Source of the DNA: JANLSE01 sp038214135
GTDB taxonomy: Bacteria; Chloroflexota; Chloroflexia; Chloroflexales; Roseiflexaceae
Assembly: GCA_038214135.1 (NCBI GenBank)
Contig: JBBQSD010000061.1
Span: 1 to 34,446 of the forward strand
Length of the DNA: 34,446 bases
Direction of reading: 5' to 3'
A program made the position numbers and the translations under genes. Below, piece by piece: positions 9,037 through 16,370 of this stretch (within the stretch, counting starts at the first letter, position 1; each line of letters starts with the position of its first letter). The notes beneath the pieces were generated by a model. It did no database searches. It saw only the letters and a list, made by a program, of their open reading frames with translations, and had not been told where the DNA came from.

Positions 9037-9068
9037 GCGTAGAGATGCAAGATCTTGCGTCTCTACGC
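9037..9068. repeat. GTAGAGACGCAA-type palindrome
   Basis: A 32-base hairpin with 16-base arms and one mismatch (GCGTAGAGATGCAAGA / TCTTGCGTCTCTACGC), 26 bases after the phosphatase stop codon. It could act as an RNA 3' end stabiliser. The same family occurs at 16210-16267 and 19059-19086, with a half-site at 961-970. Confidence 0.8.
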
Positions 9069-9111
9069 TCATCCGTTATGCCACGGCTATGGGAGCATCG
9101 CAACCCAACGA

Positions 9112-9256
9112 ACGTAGGGGCGACACCACGCCACCATCCGGCCACCGCCATCGCTTCGCCACGCGGCGCGTGTTCGCCCGCCATGAATCGTCCATTGCAC
9201 AACGGTGGATCATGCCATCGATTCGCCATGAACGTAGGGGCGGTTTGTAAACCGCC
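9112..9256. repeat. AACGTAGGGGCG repeat, two copies with palindromic ends
   Basis: AACGTAGGGGCG occurs at about 9111-9122 and again at 9231-9242. The second copy continues as GGGCGGTTT GT AAACCGCCC, a 9-base-arm hairpin. The first belongs to a longer imperfect palindrome (GGGGCGACACCACGCC to GGCGCGTGTTCGCCC). A related copy lies at 34323-34346. The interval 9011-9260 holds only these repeats and no convincing gene. Confidence 0.7.
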
Positions 9257-9260
9257 CGCC

Positions 9261-10480
9261 CTATGCCCGAAGTCTCCGCCGCTGCCAGATCGAGCGCCCA
9301 ACAGCTCCGAACAGCAACGCCAGCCCGCTGCCGAGGAGGAGGGGTGGCTCGAACGGGTTGTGCGGGGCGACCCGCCAGAGTCGAAGGGTGCGATCACCTG
9401 ATGCCGCCCCATAGGTAGCCAGGTAGTCGCCGGTAGGACTATAGGCCAGCCCAAAGCCCCTTCGATATGGCCTTGGAAGGTCTGCACCACCCGCCAATCG
9501 GCCACCCGCCACAGCGTGATTGGCTCCCAGTCCCGAAAGATGGGAAGGAAGCCAGAACTGGTGGTGTTCGCCCCCACCGCGAGGTAGCGGCTGTCCGGGC
9601 TGAAGGCGACCAAGTGGTCACCGTTCGGTGGTCCCTTCAGTACCTGAACCACCGCCCCATCGCGGAAGCGGCGGATGGTCACCTGCCCTTGCCCGCCACT
9701 GGCCAACCACTGCTGATCTGGGCTAACGGCTACACGCGCAAACGACTCGGATGACCCAGGATCGCGCACAATCCGGTAGATCAGACGCTGATCATCGACA
9801 CGGCGCACCTCAATCGCCCGACCAATCAGCATGATCTGCTGGCCATCAGGGCTGAGATGGGCACCCCAATAGTCATATGCGGCCGTCTCATCTTTGATGG
9901 TCTGGGTGAACATGAAACGATCCTGGCGGGTTACCCGATCCCAGACCCGAATGCTGATCGTTTTTGCCCCATTTGCCGTGCGGGAGGAGGCCACCCAGCA
10001 CAGGCTACGGCCATCCGCGCTGAAACTGAGCGTGGAAACGGACGCATCGCCCCCTCCCGGTGGAGTCAGTTGTAGCGTCTCGACGGCACGCCAGGTGGGC
10101 GAACCCGTCCAGAGGGTCAGGGTGCCACTGGTCGTGCCCGTCGCCACCCACTGGCCATCCGGGCTGATCGCGAATCTGGTGATTTCGCCATACGCCGTGA
10201 GCGGAGCAATCACGAATGGGCGGGCCATGATACCCGCCTCGTTGACAACGAGACTGGTGCTGGTCGGATCATACCACTTCAGCGTTGCGCCCTCCTGCTG
10301 CACCAAAGCTCCGTGCGGATCGAAGGCAATCGTCTTCAGCCCGGGCGGCCGTGGCCACTCCTGCACCGCCCCCTCAGGCCACGTAATCCAGATACCAGGC
10401 AACAGGAAGAGGATGGCCAGGAGGAGCAGGATACGGCCAATTGGGCGCACGAGCGGGGCGGTAGTGGTGATGTTAGTCAT
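9261..10480 (-). pseudogene. Membrane-anchored WD40-like beta-propeller protein, frameshifted
   Basis: From the ATG at 10480 (AGGAAG upstream) the protein has one N-terminal membrane segment (RILLLLAILFLLPGIWI, about 15-31) and then WD40-like blades: FAISPDGQWVATGT, LSFSADGRSLCWVAS, LSPDGQQIMLIG, VSPDQQWLASGG and FSPDSRYLAVGA. At about 9460 the frame leaves the propeller pattern and runs into repeats. The pattern resumes in the next frame (LAYSPTGDYLATYG, then RTLRLWRV) and ends with a second membrane segment and RRRLRA at 9261. One base added to the four-C run at 9457-9460 restores a 406-residue protein. Either a single-base deletion or a sequencing error in a homopolymer explains this. Function unknown; the propeller probably binds a protein partner. 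It is divergent from the SCP2-like gene. Confidence 0.75.
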
Positions 10481-10665
10481 ACAACTTCCTGATCAAACGC
10501 TAGTGGCACCAGGTTCACTATAAATAACGAAGCTCCAACAAGCAATGACACATTGCTCTGATACCCTAATGTGTGCAACCTGCTCACCAGATAGTTCAAT
10601 GACACGCAGTAAACGAACGCCCTCTACAACGAACAACACGCCCTCACCCGATCACCTCACCCCGT

Positions 10666-10694
10666 TTGACGGCCATGCCGCGCCATCCTATACT
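10666..10694 (+). promoter_or_regulatory. Sigma-70 promoter of the SCP2-like gene
   Basis: TTGACG (10666-10671), 17 bases, then TATACT (10689-10694), each one base from consensus. Transcription would start near 10701, about 30 bases before the ATG at 10730. The 249-base interval 10481-10729 also must hold the promoter for the minus-strand propeller gene, which I could not place. Confidence 0.65.
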
Positions 10695-10729
10695 ATTCAG
10701 CAGCAATCCCACAAATAAAGGAGTTACCC

Positions 10730-11161
10730 ATGCCAGTTTTCAAAGATTATGATGACCTCTATGTCTGTTTGGGCAAGCTCTATGATCAATCGAAGAGTGA
10801 TGCGCGCATTGCACCCAAAATCCGCGATTCGCACCTCGTGATCCAGTTTCGCTATGATGATCCGCACGCGATTGTGACAATCATGGCTGCTGCACCACCA
10901 ACCCAACCAGGTGCGTATTTCGATGTGGTGTGGGGCGAAATCAGTTCGAAACCAGATGTCGAGATGAGCATGAAAGCTGATATCGCCCATCAATTCTGGC
11001 ATGGGAAAGTCAATCTGATGGCCGCGCTTGCCCGCCGACAGATTATTGCCAAGGGGCCTATCCCGAAAATCCTGAAACTGCTGCCAGCGGTTGAGCCAAT
11101 GTATGAGATGTACCCGCGGCTGCTGCATGAATTGGGCCGCGATGATCTGGTGCTTGCATAG
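10730..11161 (+). CDS. SCP2 sterol-binding-domain-like protein
   Basis: A 143-residue cytoplasmic protein with AGGAG 7-8 bases upstream of the ATG. The middle and C-terminal region resembles SCP2-fold proteins: an alternating beta-rich N-terminal half (HLVIQFRYDD, AIVTIMAA), then the characteristic Asp-to-helix segment (EMSMKADIAHQFWHGKVNL) and a Gly/Pro turn (AKGPIPKILKLLP). Such domains form a hydrophobic pocket for lipids or acyl chains. In bacteria many are stand-alone proteins of unknown role. No partner gene is adjacent on the same strand without an intervening repeat, so the function stays open. Assignment is by pattern, not by a conserved catalytic residue. Confidence 0.65.
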   Translation: MPVFKDYDDLYVCLGKLYDQSKSDARIAPKIRDSHLVIQFRYDDPHAIVTIMAAAPPTQPGAYFDVVWGEISSKPDVEMSMKADIAHQFWHGKVNLMAALARRQIIAKGPIPKILKLLPAVEPMYEMYPRLLHELGRDDLVLA

Positions 11162-11170
11162 CACTCTAAA

Positions 11171-11234
11171 TCCGCAGGCTGAAGCCTGCGGCGAGGGGTT
11201 CGTTTGCGCGTTGCCGCAGGCTTCAGCCTGCGGA
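11171..11234. repeat. REP pair with 22-base perfect inverted arms
   Basis: The 22 bases at 11171-11192 and 11213-11234 are exact reverse complements, and each arm is itself a palindrome around CAGGCTGAAGCCTG. It lies 9 bases after the SCP2-like gene. The same unit is at 3474-3535, so this is a dispersed repeat of the genome. Confidence 0.85.
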
Positions 11235-11316
11235 TGGATGCGCCATGCCATATCCCCGATTCATTGATCAATCTTCATTAGCCTGCGGAGCATTTTGCTG
11301 GATCGCGAGGTACACT

Positions 11317-11910
11317 GTGGACACCGAGGAGATGTATCGTCGCGGCGTTGCCGATGCCGAGCGTGATGATCTCAATACATTCTATTATCAGCATTATTAT
11401 CCCTACCGGCGTGGGTACGATGAGATGCGCCGCCGATTACGACGGCCGGGTATTAGCCTGCGCCGCCGTTTTCCATTCATCTGGCTGATTGTGCTGGTGA
11501 TCGGCGCTGCCGGCGCATGGTATGTGCTGCAGCGCGAACAAACGAAGGCACCACCGCCAACACCAACGGTTGTTGCTCAACTACCAACCAGAACAGCACT
11601 GCCAACACGCACGCCGATCTTTCCCACCATTACACCAATACCAATCAGCCCAACACCAATTCTGGCCGTTGAACTACAAATTGGCAATCAGGCAGTGGTT
11701 GTGACTGGTGGCCTGCGTGCTCGCCGCGATCCACGCCTTGCATCACCAATCACCGCATCCTTCCGTGAGGGTGATCGTGTGAAAATCATCGAAGGGCCAC
11801 GTGAGGCCGATGGCTATATGTGGTGGCGAGTCGAGAACAAATCTGGCCGTGGCTGGAGCGCCCAGCGTTCGTTAGAAGGCGTGGATTGGTTGCGGCCAAG
11901 TGAGAGCTAG
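11317..11910 (+). CDS. Single-pass membrane protein with C-terminal bacterial SH3 domain
   Basis: A 197-residue protein if read from GTG 11317, which has GAGG six bases upstream. An in-frame ATG at 11245 would add 24 residues overlapping a REP region and is less likely. The N-terminal ~50 residues are charged and Tyr/Arg-rich (DMYRRGVADAE-like, then RRRLRRPG). A membrane helix follows (PFIWLIVLVIGAAGAWYVL), then a Pro/Thr-rich extracellular linker, then an SH3b domain over the last ~75 residues (VVTGGLRARRDP, ITASFREGDRVKII, WWRVENKSGRGW). SH3b domains commonly bind cell-wall peptides or other ligands at the surface. There is no enzyme domain, so the protein may be a sensor or adaptor. Orientation is inferred as N-in, C-out. 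Confidence 0.75.
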   Translation: MDTEEMYRRGVADAERDDLNTFYYQHYYPYRRGYDEMRRRLRRPGISLRRRFPFIWLIVLVIGAAGAWYVLQREQTKAPPPTPTVVAQLPTRTALPTRTPIFPTITPIPISPTPILAVELQIGNQAVVVTGGLRARRDPRLASPITASFREGDRVKIIEGPREADGYMWWRVENKSGRGWSAQRSLEGVDWLRPSES

Positions 11911-11987
11911 GATTAGTTCACGCCAGCGTTGACGCATATGTTCACGCAGTTCAATTAGTATTGGTGTATGAACACAAGGAGGATACC

Positions 11988-13070
11988 ATGACAATTCTTG
12001 GCTTACACCACATCACGCTGGTCTGTTCTGATCCACAGCGAACAATCGATTTCTATACCAATGTGCTTGGGCAGCGCCTGATCAAGCAAACCGTGAATTT
12101 TGATGATCCCGGCAGCTACCATCTGTACTTTGGCGATGAAACTGGTAGCCCTGGCTCGGCGATCACCTTTTTCGCCTGGCCTGGCGCACCAAAAGGCCAT
12201 TGGGGCATTGGTGGCACCCACCACTTTGCACTGCAAGTTGAATCCTACGATAGCCTGCTCAAATGGAAGCGCCGCCTGACGGATCTGGGGATGGAGGTTG
12301 ATGGGCCACTTGATCGGCACTACTTTACATCAATATACTTCCGCGATCCAGATGGCGTGATTATCGAGATTGCAACAAACGGGCCGGGCTGGTCGGCGGA
12401 TGAAGCACCCGAATCGATTGGCACTGAATTTCGGGCACCACCAGCCGAGATGATGGTCAATAATCGTGATGAAGCCCGCATCTCTGCGACGACCTGGCCA
12501 GAGCCAATAACGGAAATTACTGCTGATATGGCGCTGCTGCGTGGGATGCACCATATTACCGCAATCGGCAGCGATATTCAGCGCACCCAGGCATTCTTTG
12601 GCGATCTGCTTGGCATGCGCCGGGTGAAGATGACATCGAATTTTGATGATCCAAGTTCGGCACACTGGTATTGGGGCACCGGCGAAGGGCGGCCTGGGAC
12701 GCTCGTTACCTATTTCGAACGCGATCCGGCAAAGGTGCGCAGGGCACGCATGGGCACGGGCCAAACTCACCATTTTGCGCTGGCAGTAGCCGATGAAGCC
12801 AGCCAATTGGAATGGCGCGAAAAGCTACTCAGCGCTGGCTTGCGCGTCTCGCCGGTGATGGATCGAATCTATTTCAAGAGTATCTATACCAATGATCCAG
12901 ATGGCCATATCGTTGAGTTGGCAACGCTTGGGCCAGGCTTTTGCAACGACGAACAAGTTGATCGATTGGGTGGCAGCCTCAAACTCCCACCCTGGTTAGA
13001 AGAGCAACGCGCTCACATCCAGCAGGTTCTTACGCCGATCAGCATTCCTACCTGGAAGAGGCCAGCATGA
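11988..13070 (+). CDS. mhqO: Ring-cleaving dioxygenase, VOC superfamily, MhqO/PcpA-like
   Basis: A 360-residue two-domain vicinal-oxygen-chelate protein that opens hydroquinone-type rings using Fe(II) in its characterised relatives. The N-terminal half has GLHHITLVCSD (from residue 5), GGTHHFALQV and FRDPDGVIIEIA. The C-terminal half repeats the pattern with GMHHITAIGSD, GQTHHFALAV and NDPDGHIVELA. His8, a His in the second THHF and the Glu of HIVELA are the likely metal triad, as in PcpA-type enzymes. The start at 11988 follows AAGGAGG. The gene overlaps the next by four bases (ATGA) and heads a three-gene operon. GTTCACGC is directly repeated at 11916 and 11940 around a TTGACG (11929), possibly a regulator site. 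The symbol rests on similarity and operon context. Substrate is not determined. Confidence 0.82.
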   Translation: MTILGLHHITLVCSDPQRTIDFYTNVLGQRLIKQTVNFDDPGSYHLYFGDETGSPGSAITFFAWPGAPKGHWGIGGTHHFALQVESYDSLLKWKRRLTDLGMEVDGPLDRHYFTSIYFRDPDGVIIEIATNGPGWSADEAPESIGTEFRAPPAEMMVNNRDEARISATTWPEPITEITADMALLRGMHHITAIGSDIQRTQAFFGDLLGMRRVKMTSNFDDPSSAHWYWGTGEGRPGTLVTYFERDPAKVRRARMGTGQTHHFALAVADEASQLEWREKLLSAGLRVSPVMDRIYFKSIYTNDPDGHIVELATLGPGFCNDEQVDRLGGSLKLPPWLEEQRAHIQQVLTPISIPTWKRPA

Positions 13071-13723
13071 CAACACACGATCCCCACGCTGCTCAAGCAG
13101 TTCTCCACGCTGGCACAGCACTCGATCAGGCTCCAGCCGTCGTTCTGATGATCCATGGCCGCGGTGCTTCGGCGGAAGATATTCTTGGCTTGGCAAGCGA
13201 ATTCGGGCGTGCCGATCTTGCGTATCTCGCCCCACAGGCGGCTGGTGGCACATGGTACCCGCAGCGGTTTATTGCGCCACTTGCCGCAAACGAACCCTGG
13301 CTTTCATCGGCATTGGCGCGCATCGAGACACTGCGAAAGTATGCGGAAGATGCTGGCATTCCTGCTGAACGAACCATTCTGCTGGGCTTTTCGCAGGGAG
13401 CCTGTTTAGCGCTCGAATATGCTGCCCGTAATGCTCGCCGGTATGGTGGCGTTGTTGGGCTAAGTGGTGGGCTGATCGGCCCTGATGACACTCCACGCGA
13501 TTATGCTGGTTCGCTGGCCGGGACGCCAGTGTTTCTTGGGTGTAGCGATATCGATTTCCATATTCCAAAAGAACGCGTGCTCGAAAGTGCCGATGTGCTG
13601 CGTCGTTTAGGGGCAAATGTGGATGCGCGGTTATATCCGGGAATGGGCCATACGATTAACGATGATGAACTAACGGCAGTCAAGGACATTCTGGCACAAT
13701 TTGCCCCAACAAAGAAGGATTAA
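13067..13723 (+). CDS. mhqD: Alpha/beta hydrolase, MhqD-like phospholipase/carboxylesterase
   Basis: A 218-residue cytoplasmic serine hydrolase of the phospholipase/carboxylesterase family. The nucleophile is Ser109 in GFSQGA, with Asp161 (GCSDIDFH) and His195 (GMGHTI) completing the triad. The oxyanion-hole region is MIHGRGASAED near residue 28. The start overlaps the stop of the dioxygenase gene, so the two are translationally coupled. In Bacillus, mhqD sits beside mhqO and is induced by hydroquinone and catechol stress, where the hydrolase may process ring-cleavage products or thioester adducts. That role is carried over by analogy. A general carboxylesterase is the alternative. Confidence 0.82.
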   Translation: MTTHDPHAAQAVLHAGTALDQAPAVVLMIHGRGASAEDILGLASEFGRADLAYLAPQAAGGTWYPQRFIAPLAANEPWLSSALARIETLRKYAEDAGIPAERTILLGFSQGACLALEYAARNARRYGGVVGLSGGLIGPDDTPRDYAGSLAGTPVFLGCSDIDFHIPKERVLESADVLRRLGANVDARLYPGMGHTINDDELTAVKDILAQFAPTKKD

Positions 13724-13732
13724 GGATTACGC

Positions 13733-14284
13733 ATGACCACGCCGATTCATATTCTTGGCATCTCCGGCAGTTTACGGCAGGCCTCATATAATTCTGCACT
13801 CATCCGCGCAGTAGCACAAGTATTGCCCGAGAACGTGAGCTTCGAGATCCTTGATCTCACACCGATTCCACTGTTTAACATCGATCACGAGGCCGATACA
13901 CCAGCTGCTGTTCTTGAAGCACGGGAACGCATTCGGGCTGCCGATGCGCTTCTGATTGCGACACCAGAATACAACTATTCGTTTCCGGGTGTGCTCAAAA
14001 ACGCAATCGATTGGCTCTCGCGCCCGCCAGGCCAATCACCGCTGAATGGCAAACCGGGCGCGATCATGGGCGCAGGTGGCCGCTTTGGGACGGTTCGCGC
14101 ACAGATTCATTTGCGCCAGGTTATGGTATATCTGAATGTGTTGCTGATGAATCGACCCGAACTCATGATTCCAATGGCTCACGAAAAGTTTGATGCAACC
14201 GGCCACTTGACTGATGAAGCCGTTCGCAAACAGCTCACCGATCTTGTTGCAGCACTCGTTATCTGGACGCGGCGCTTGCAATAG
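13733..14284 (+). CDS. NAD(P)H-dependent FMN reductase (ChrR/quinone-reductase-like flavoprotein)
   Basis: A 183-residue flavodoxin-fold protein. The FMN phosphate loop is GISGSLRQASYN (residues 9-20) and the isoalloxazine-binding segment is TPEYNYSFPGVLKNAIDW (about 79-96). A third FMN contact, MGAGGRFG, lies near residue 106. Family members reduce quinones, chromate or azo dyes by two-electron transfer from NAD(P)H, avoiding semiquinone radicals. It starts nine bases after the hydrolase gene with AAGGATTA upstream, so it is third in the operon. In the Bacillus mhqNOD operon this position is held by a nitroreductase, an unrelated flavoprotein with a similar job. The neighbours suggest quinone reduction as the role. 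Confidence 0.85.
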   Translation: MTTPIHILGISGSLRQASYNSALIRAVAQVLPENVSFEILDLTPIPLFNIDHEADTPAAVLEARERIRAADALLIATPEYNYSFPGVLKNAIDWLSRPPGQSPLNGKPGAIMGAGGRFGTVRAQIHLRQVMVYLNVLLMNRPELMIPMAHEKFDATGHLTDEAVRKQLTDLVAALVIWTRRLQ

Positions 14285-14290
14285 TTAGCG

Positions 14291-14397
14291 CTTCCCCTCT
14301 CCCCCTAACCCCCTCTCCCACACCGGGGCGAGGGGGATGGCCTGTAGGGAATCCTATACGCCCTCCCCATCGTGGAGGAGGTGTTGGGGAGAGGGAA
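14291..14397. repeat. C-rich/G-rich inverted repeat between convergent genes
   Basis: CCCCTCTCCCCCTAACCCCC at the left and GGTGTTGGGGAGAGGG at the right pair imperfectly. A similar core (CCCCAACxTGGGAGAAGGGGGCGAGGGGGAT) is inside the MITE copies at 20766 and 31270. It lies between the end of the FMN reductase gene and the end of the minus-strand CoxG-like gene and may end transcription both ways. Confidence 0.6.
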
Positions 14398-14403
14398 AAT
14401 GCT

Positions 14404-14844
14404 CTACGTACCCTCGACCCGTTGCTTGAGGTTGGCAAGCGACTGAAGCAGATCTTTGTCGTTCTGACGCTCAACAAACAACTTGTTGAGCATCCCACCA
14501 ATCAGTTCGCCCCCTGGCACCACATAATCGATATCAACCTTCACACGGGTTTTACCATCGCCAGTTGGCGATAGCTGCCAATCCCAGGCGTTGGTCAGAT
14601 CACCGCTGCCTTCTTCGCGCAGGCGCTGATTTGGCACAATAATTGCGAAGACAGTTTTGCCCTTGAATGTCAGCCCCGTCATGCGGAATGTCCATTCAAA
14701 TGAATCACCAACCGCACACCCAGTCACATTACGGACTTCCTCCAGATTGGCCATCCACTCCGGCGCATGTTCCACATCGAGTAATGCCGCAAACACTCGC
14801 TCTGGTGAAACATTGATCGTGATTTCGTGCGAGACATGGGACAT
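14404..14844 (-). CDS. SRPBCC family protein, CoxG-like
   Basis: A 146-residue START-like (SRPBCC) protein. It opens with the usual strand HEITINVSPERVFAALLDVEHAPEW, followed by antiparallel strands (GDSFEWTFRMTGLTFKGKT, TRVKVDIDYVVPGG) and a C-terminal helix (LLQSLANLKQRVE). The fold makes a hydrophobic cavity. Relatives include the CO dehydrogenase subunit G, polyketide cyclases and many unassigned proteins. No cox or CO-dehydrogenase genes are nearby, so a cox role is not supported. The start at 14844 has AGGAGG 6-9 bases upstream, and a longer start at 14868 is rejected. The gene converges with the FMN reductase gene. Confidence 0.78.
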   Translation of the reverse strand: MSHVSHEITINVSPERVFAALLDVEHAPEWMANLEEVRNVTGCAVGDSFEWTFRMTGLTFKGKTVFAIIVPNQRLREEGSGDLTNAWDWQLSPTGDGKTRVKVDIDYVVPGGELIGGMLNKLFVERQNDKDLLQSLANLKQRVEGT

Positions 14845-15082
14845 ACATTCCCTCCTGGAAACACTCAATACCTGGCAGTCAACGCTTAAAGGTTCTGGTT
14901 CGATCAGCGTAATTCGACACTGCTATGTTGTACGACAAGCCTACTATATAGGGCAGCATACACCGCGCTGGAATATACGTCAACTGTTTTATGGAGCGAG
15001 CTACGAAACAGTGCAAATTCAAAATAATCACTTTTGGCTGCCCTAAATAATAAATATATCGTATTATTTTTCAGGTAATCTC

Positions 15083-15112
15083 TTGCCAAAACCGGTTTAT
15101 ATCCTCTATAAT
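15083..15112 (+). promoter_or_regulatory. Strong sigma-70-like promoter upstream of the CDF gene
   Basis: TTGCCA (15083-15088), 18 bases, then a perfect TATAAT (15107-15112). It lies in an A/T-rich 351-base gene-free interval (14845-15195) in which I see no coding potential. Transcription would start about 75 bases before the ATG at 15196, leaving room for control in the 5' leader. The interval also carries the upstream region of the minus-strand CoxG-like gene. Confidence 0.6.
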
Positions 15113-15195
15113 CTCATAATTAAACAAAATTCGCACTATTCTGACGATAAGATTCGTTAATAAATGAATCGCTGTGAAATATTGTACATATAGGT

Positions 15196-16194
15196 ATGGT
15201 GACACAACCGATGAAACCGCAACGAGAAACAGCACACATCATGGAACGTGGCTCGCTTACCCGCTTCGCCTGGCTTGCTATCGCAGCAGCAATAATAACC
15301 ATTGGTCTCAAGGTAACCGCCTACACCCTCACTGGTTCGGTTGGCCTGCTATCGGATGCGCTTGAGTCGCTGGTCAATTTGGCTGCCGCAATCATGGCGC
15401 TGGCAATGCTCACGGTTGCAGCACGCCCACCAGATGCGGATCATACCTATGGTCATAGTAAGGCTGAATATTTCTCGAGCGCAATCGAAGGTTTGCTCAT
15501 CCTGGTAGCAGCCATTAGCATTGGCTGGACTGCCTGGAGCCGAATGATGTCACCGCAGCCAATCGAACAGGCCGGGCTTGGTCTGGCTGTCTCGATTGCA
15601 GCCTCGCTTGTCAATCTGGCTGTCGCACAGATACTCATTCGGGCTGGCAAGCGTTATCGCTCAATCACGCTGGAAGCCGATGCACATCACCTGATGACTG
15701 ATGTCTGGACCTCAATTGGGGTACTGATTGGCGTTGGCCTGGTGTGGCTGACGGGTTGGAACCAGCTTGATCCGATCATTGCCATGCTTGTGGCCGCCAA
15801 TATTCTGTGGTCTGGTGTGCAACTAGTGCGTCGATCCGCGTTGGGGTTGATGGACACAGCCCTGCCTGAAGTAGAATTGGCGCTTGTTCGCAAAGTGCTG
15901 GACACCTATACAGCACGAGGAGTGCAATATCATGCATTGAGATCACGTCAGGCCGCAGCACGCCGGTTTGTCTCGATCCACCTGTTGGTTCCCGATAGTT
16001 GGACAATCCAGCAGGGCCATAATCTTGCCGAAGAGATTGAGGGTGCGATCTGCCGAACATTGCCGCATACCACCGTATTCACGCACCTAGAGCCACAGGA
16101 TGACCCAGCATCGTGGTACGATATTGCGCTTGATCGCGATGATGATGCCCCTCTTTCGATAAGCAGCAGCATCCAAATAGAAGAATATCGATAA
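15196..16194 (+). CDS. Cation diffusion facilitator (CDF) family metal transporter
   Basis: A 332-residue inner-membrane transporter that exports divalent metals (Zn, Fe, Mn, Co or Ni in the family) against protons. Six membrane helices occupy about residues 22-215. The second helix carries LLSDALESLVN, and the fifth carries ADAHHLMTDVWTS with the HxxxD pair typical of the metal site. HTYGHSKAEYFSS follows helix 2 as expected. The helix-2 site reads D-A-L-E-S-L-V-N instead of the common D-A-x-H-S-x-x-D, a variant whose metal preference I cannot state. The cytoplasmic C-terminal domain (about 220-332) is His-containing but not His-rich. The ATG has only a weak ribosome site (AGG), and later ATGs at 15211 and 15241 are possible. 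Confidence 0.88.
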   Translation: MVTQPMKPQRETAHIMERGSLTRFAWLAIAAAIITIGLKVTAYTLTGSVGLLSDALESLVNLAAAIMALAMLTVAARPPDADHTYGHSKAEYFSSAIEGLLILVAAISIGWTAWSRMMSPQPIEQAGLGLAVSIAASLVNLAVAQILIRAGKRYRSITLEADAHHLMTDVWTSIGVLIGVGLVWLTGWNQLDPIIAMLVAANILWSGVQLVRRSALGLMDTALPEVELALVRKVLDTYTARGVQYHALRSRQAAARRFVSIHLLVPDSWTIQQGHNLAEEIEGAICRTLPHTTVFTHLEPQDDPASWYDIALDRDDDAPLSISSSIQIEEYR

Positions 16195-16209
16195 TCATTT
16201 ATTGAAGCC

Positions 16210-16267
16210 ACACGATGAAGGGCGGTAGAGACGCAAGGTGTTGCGTCTCTACCGCCCTTCATCGTGT
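16210..16267. repeat. Perfect 58-base palindrome (27-base arms, 4-base loop)
   Basis: Arms 16210-16236 and 16241-16267 are exact reverse complements around GGTG. The core is the GTAGAGACGCAA/TTGCGTCTCTAC repeat seen elsewhere in the window, extended here by the extra perfect outer sequence ACACGATGAAGGGCG. It is 15 bases after the CDF stop and could end that transcript, though no T-run follows. Confidence 0.9.
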
Positions 16268-16370
16268 ATGGATCAGATCAAAGGCCGAGTTCGGGCATAA
16301 GAGAGCGTGGTACTATACACTTCTGGCTTGCAATGAGCGCAATGCAGTAGTCACCAATGAGGGCAATACA

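Noticed and set aside
8976..9401. Plus-strand frame running over the end of the phosphatase gene and intergenic repeats
   Set aside because: Composition follows the GTAGGGGCG repeats, and it overlaps the real C-terminus of the minus-strand propeller gene.
14404..14844. CO dehydrogenase accessory role for the CoxG-like protein
   Set aside because: No cox or molybdenum hydroxylase genes are nearby. The SRPBCC fold is used in many unrelated roles.
16215..16370. N-terminal extension of the MFS transporter from ATG 16215
   Set aside because: It would be translated from the palindromic repeat, and a ribosome site directly precedes TTG 16371.
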